Source: Pseudomonas fluorescens NCIMB 11764 (lineage in GTDB: Bacteria; Pseudomonadota; Gammaproteobacteria; Pseudomonadales; Pseudomonadaceae). Taken from it: DNA of 64,000 nt. The stretch covers positions 3,430,001 to 3,494,000 of the forward strand of contig NZ_CP010945.1 in the NCBI RefSeq assembly GCF_000293885.2, in the 5' to 3' direction. Shown piece by piece: positions 63,291-64,000 of this stretch. The notes below the pieces were generated by a model. That model did not search any database, was not told where the DNA came from, and was given only the letters and a program-made list of their open reading frames with translations. The position numbers were made by a program, and so were the translations under genes. Position 1 is the stretch's first letter. The number at the start of each line of letters is the position of its first letter.

Positions 63291-64000
63291 TCAGTACCCG
63301 AACTTGTCCCGCAACCCGTAATACCAAGCCCCCAGCGCCGCAAACGGCGTGCGCAGCAGTTGTCCACCGGGGAACGGATAGTGCGGCAAGCCAGCAAACG
63401 CATCAAAACGCTCAGCCTGACCGCGCAACGCTTCAGCCAGCACCTTGCCCGCCAGATGCGTGTACGTCACACCGTGACCGCTGCAGCCCTGGGAATAGTA
63501 GATGTTATCGCCCAGGCGCCCGACCTGCGGAAGACGCGACAGGGTCAGCAGGAAATTGCCGGTCCACGCGTAGTCGATCTTCACATCTTTGAGCTGAGGG
63601 AACGCCTTGAGCATCTTCGGCCGGATGATCGCCTCGATGTTCGCCGGGTCCCGCGCGCCGTACACCACGCCGCCGCCGAAAATCAGGCGCTTGTCACCGC
63701 TCAGGCGATAGTAGTCGAGCAGGTAATTGCAGTCTTCGACGCAATAATCCTGTGGCAGCAGGCTTTTCGCCAATTCATCACTCAACGGTTCGGTAGTGAT
63801 GACCTGAGTGCCGCAAGGCATCGACTTGGCGGCAAGCTCCGGCACCAGATTGCCGAGATAAGCGTTGCCCGCGACGATGATGAACCTGGCCCGGACCTTA
63901 CCCTGAGGCGTATGCACCACCGGGTTCGCGCCGCGTTCGATGCGCACTGCCGGCGATTGCTCATAAATAGTGCCGCCCAATGACTCGACCGCCGCCGCTT
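63291..64000 (-). CDS. FAD-dependent amine oxidoreductase (PuuB-like), C-terminal part
   Basis: The coding frame runs off the right end of the window, so only the C-terminal 236 residues are present. They match the DAO-fold gamma-glutamylputrescine oxidoreductase group: ARFIIVAGNAYLGNLVPEL (end of the substrate-domain sheet), YYRLSGDKRLIFGGG, WTGNFLLTLSRLPQVGRLGD and the FAD-binding GCSGHGVTYTHLAGKVLAE. Such enzymes oxidise gamma-glutamylputrescine or related amines with H2O2 release. The exact substrate cannot be set without the N-terminus and neighbours. Confidence 0.82.
   Translation of the reverse strand, partial: AAAVESLGGTIYEQSPAVRIERGANPVVHTPQGKVRARFIIVAGNAYLGNLVPELAAKSMPCGTQVITTEPLSDELAKSLLPQDYCVEDCNYLLDYYRLSGDKRLIFGGGVVYGARDPANIEAIIRPKMLKAFPQLKDVKIDYAWTGNFLLTLSRLPQVGRLGDNIYYSQGCSGHGVTYTHLAGKVLAEALRGQAERFDAFAGLPHYPFPGGQLLRTPFAALGAWYYGLRDKFGY

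Overview
The window reads as chromosome of a fluorescens-group Pseudomonas. The evidence is high-GC codon use, several classes of Pseudomonas-type REP palindromes, and a core gene order that I recall from Pseudomonas genomes: aromatic aminotransferase-uvrB, gltX, the tRNA-Ala/Glu pairs, ibpA, LysR-leuCD-leuB-asd-asd paralogue-fimV-truA-trpF-accD-folC-SPOR-cvpA-purF-metZ-SDR. The assignment is by protein-family recognition and memory of gene order; no search was run.

Layout. (1) 1-2432: the 3' end of an OprD-family porin gene and two AraC-family regulators one base apart. (2) 2491-10388: a decayed genomic island in a tRNA-Asn gene. It is bounded by an imperfect 99-bp direct repeat that includes the tRNA 3' end. 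It carries a complete tripartite RND efflux system (OMF gene, divergent TetR gene, adaptor-pump operon), a thioesterase-like gene remnant and a wrecked P4-type integrase next to the intact tRNA. Two GTGAC-N14-GTCAC palindromes, one in the OMF/TetR intergenic region and one before the adaptor gene, look like operators of the same TetR protein. (3) 10668-23815: housekeeping genes (aminotransferase, uvrB, EmrAB-type pump, gltX, a duplicated tRNA-Ala/tRNA-Glu unit, TetR, hydrolase, thioesterase, dusC, and ibpA with a sigma32-like promoter and ROSE-like thermometer). (4) 23863-27141: a large multi-PAS GGDEF-EAL protein. (5) 27208-46801: leucine and aspartate-family biosynthesis, fimV, then a long co-directional run from truA to an SDR gene. 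(6) 46917-47288: tRNA-Val and two identical tRNA-Asp genes. (7) 47539-51474: a Fur-type iron-starvation unit (FecI sigma, FecR anti-sigma, TonB-dependent transducer). (8) 51593-57412: an L-rhamnonate catabolic operon (transporter, dehydratase, aldolase, aldehyde dehydrogenase) with a divergent LysR regulator. (9) 57597-63171: a Tat-exported molybdenum hydroxylase with its [2Fe-2S] subunit, a triheme cytochrome c and an XdhC-type maturation factor. (10) 63291-end: the 3' part of an FAD amine oxidoreductase gene.

How parts work together. In the rhamnonate operon RhmT-like uptake, dehydration, retro-aldol cleavage and aldehyde oxidation would take L-rhamnonate to pyruvate and lactate; no rhamnose dehydrogenase or lactonase is present, so the acid is the likely entry substrate. 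In the molybdenum cluster electrons would flow from an aldehyde or N-heterocycle at the molybdopterin through the 2Fe-2S subunit to the cytochrome c. No CRISPR array, prophage or intact insertion sequence was seen. I found no clearly unprecedented system. The most unusual items are the fossil tRNA-Asn island that retains an intact, self-regulated efflux system, the Asd paralogue that has lost its catalytic cysteine, and the palindromic operators and REPINs listed under findings.
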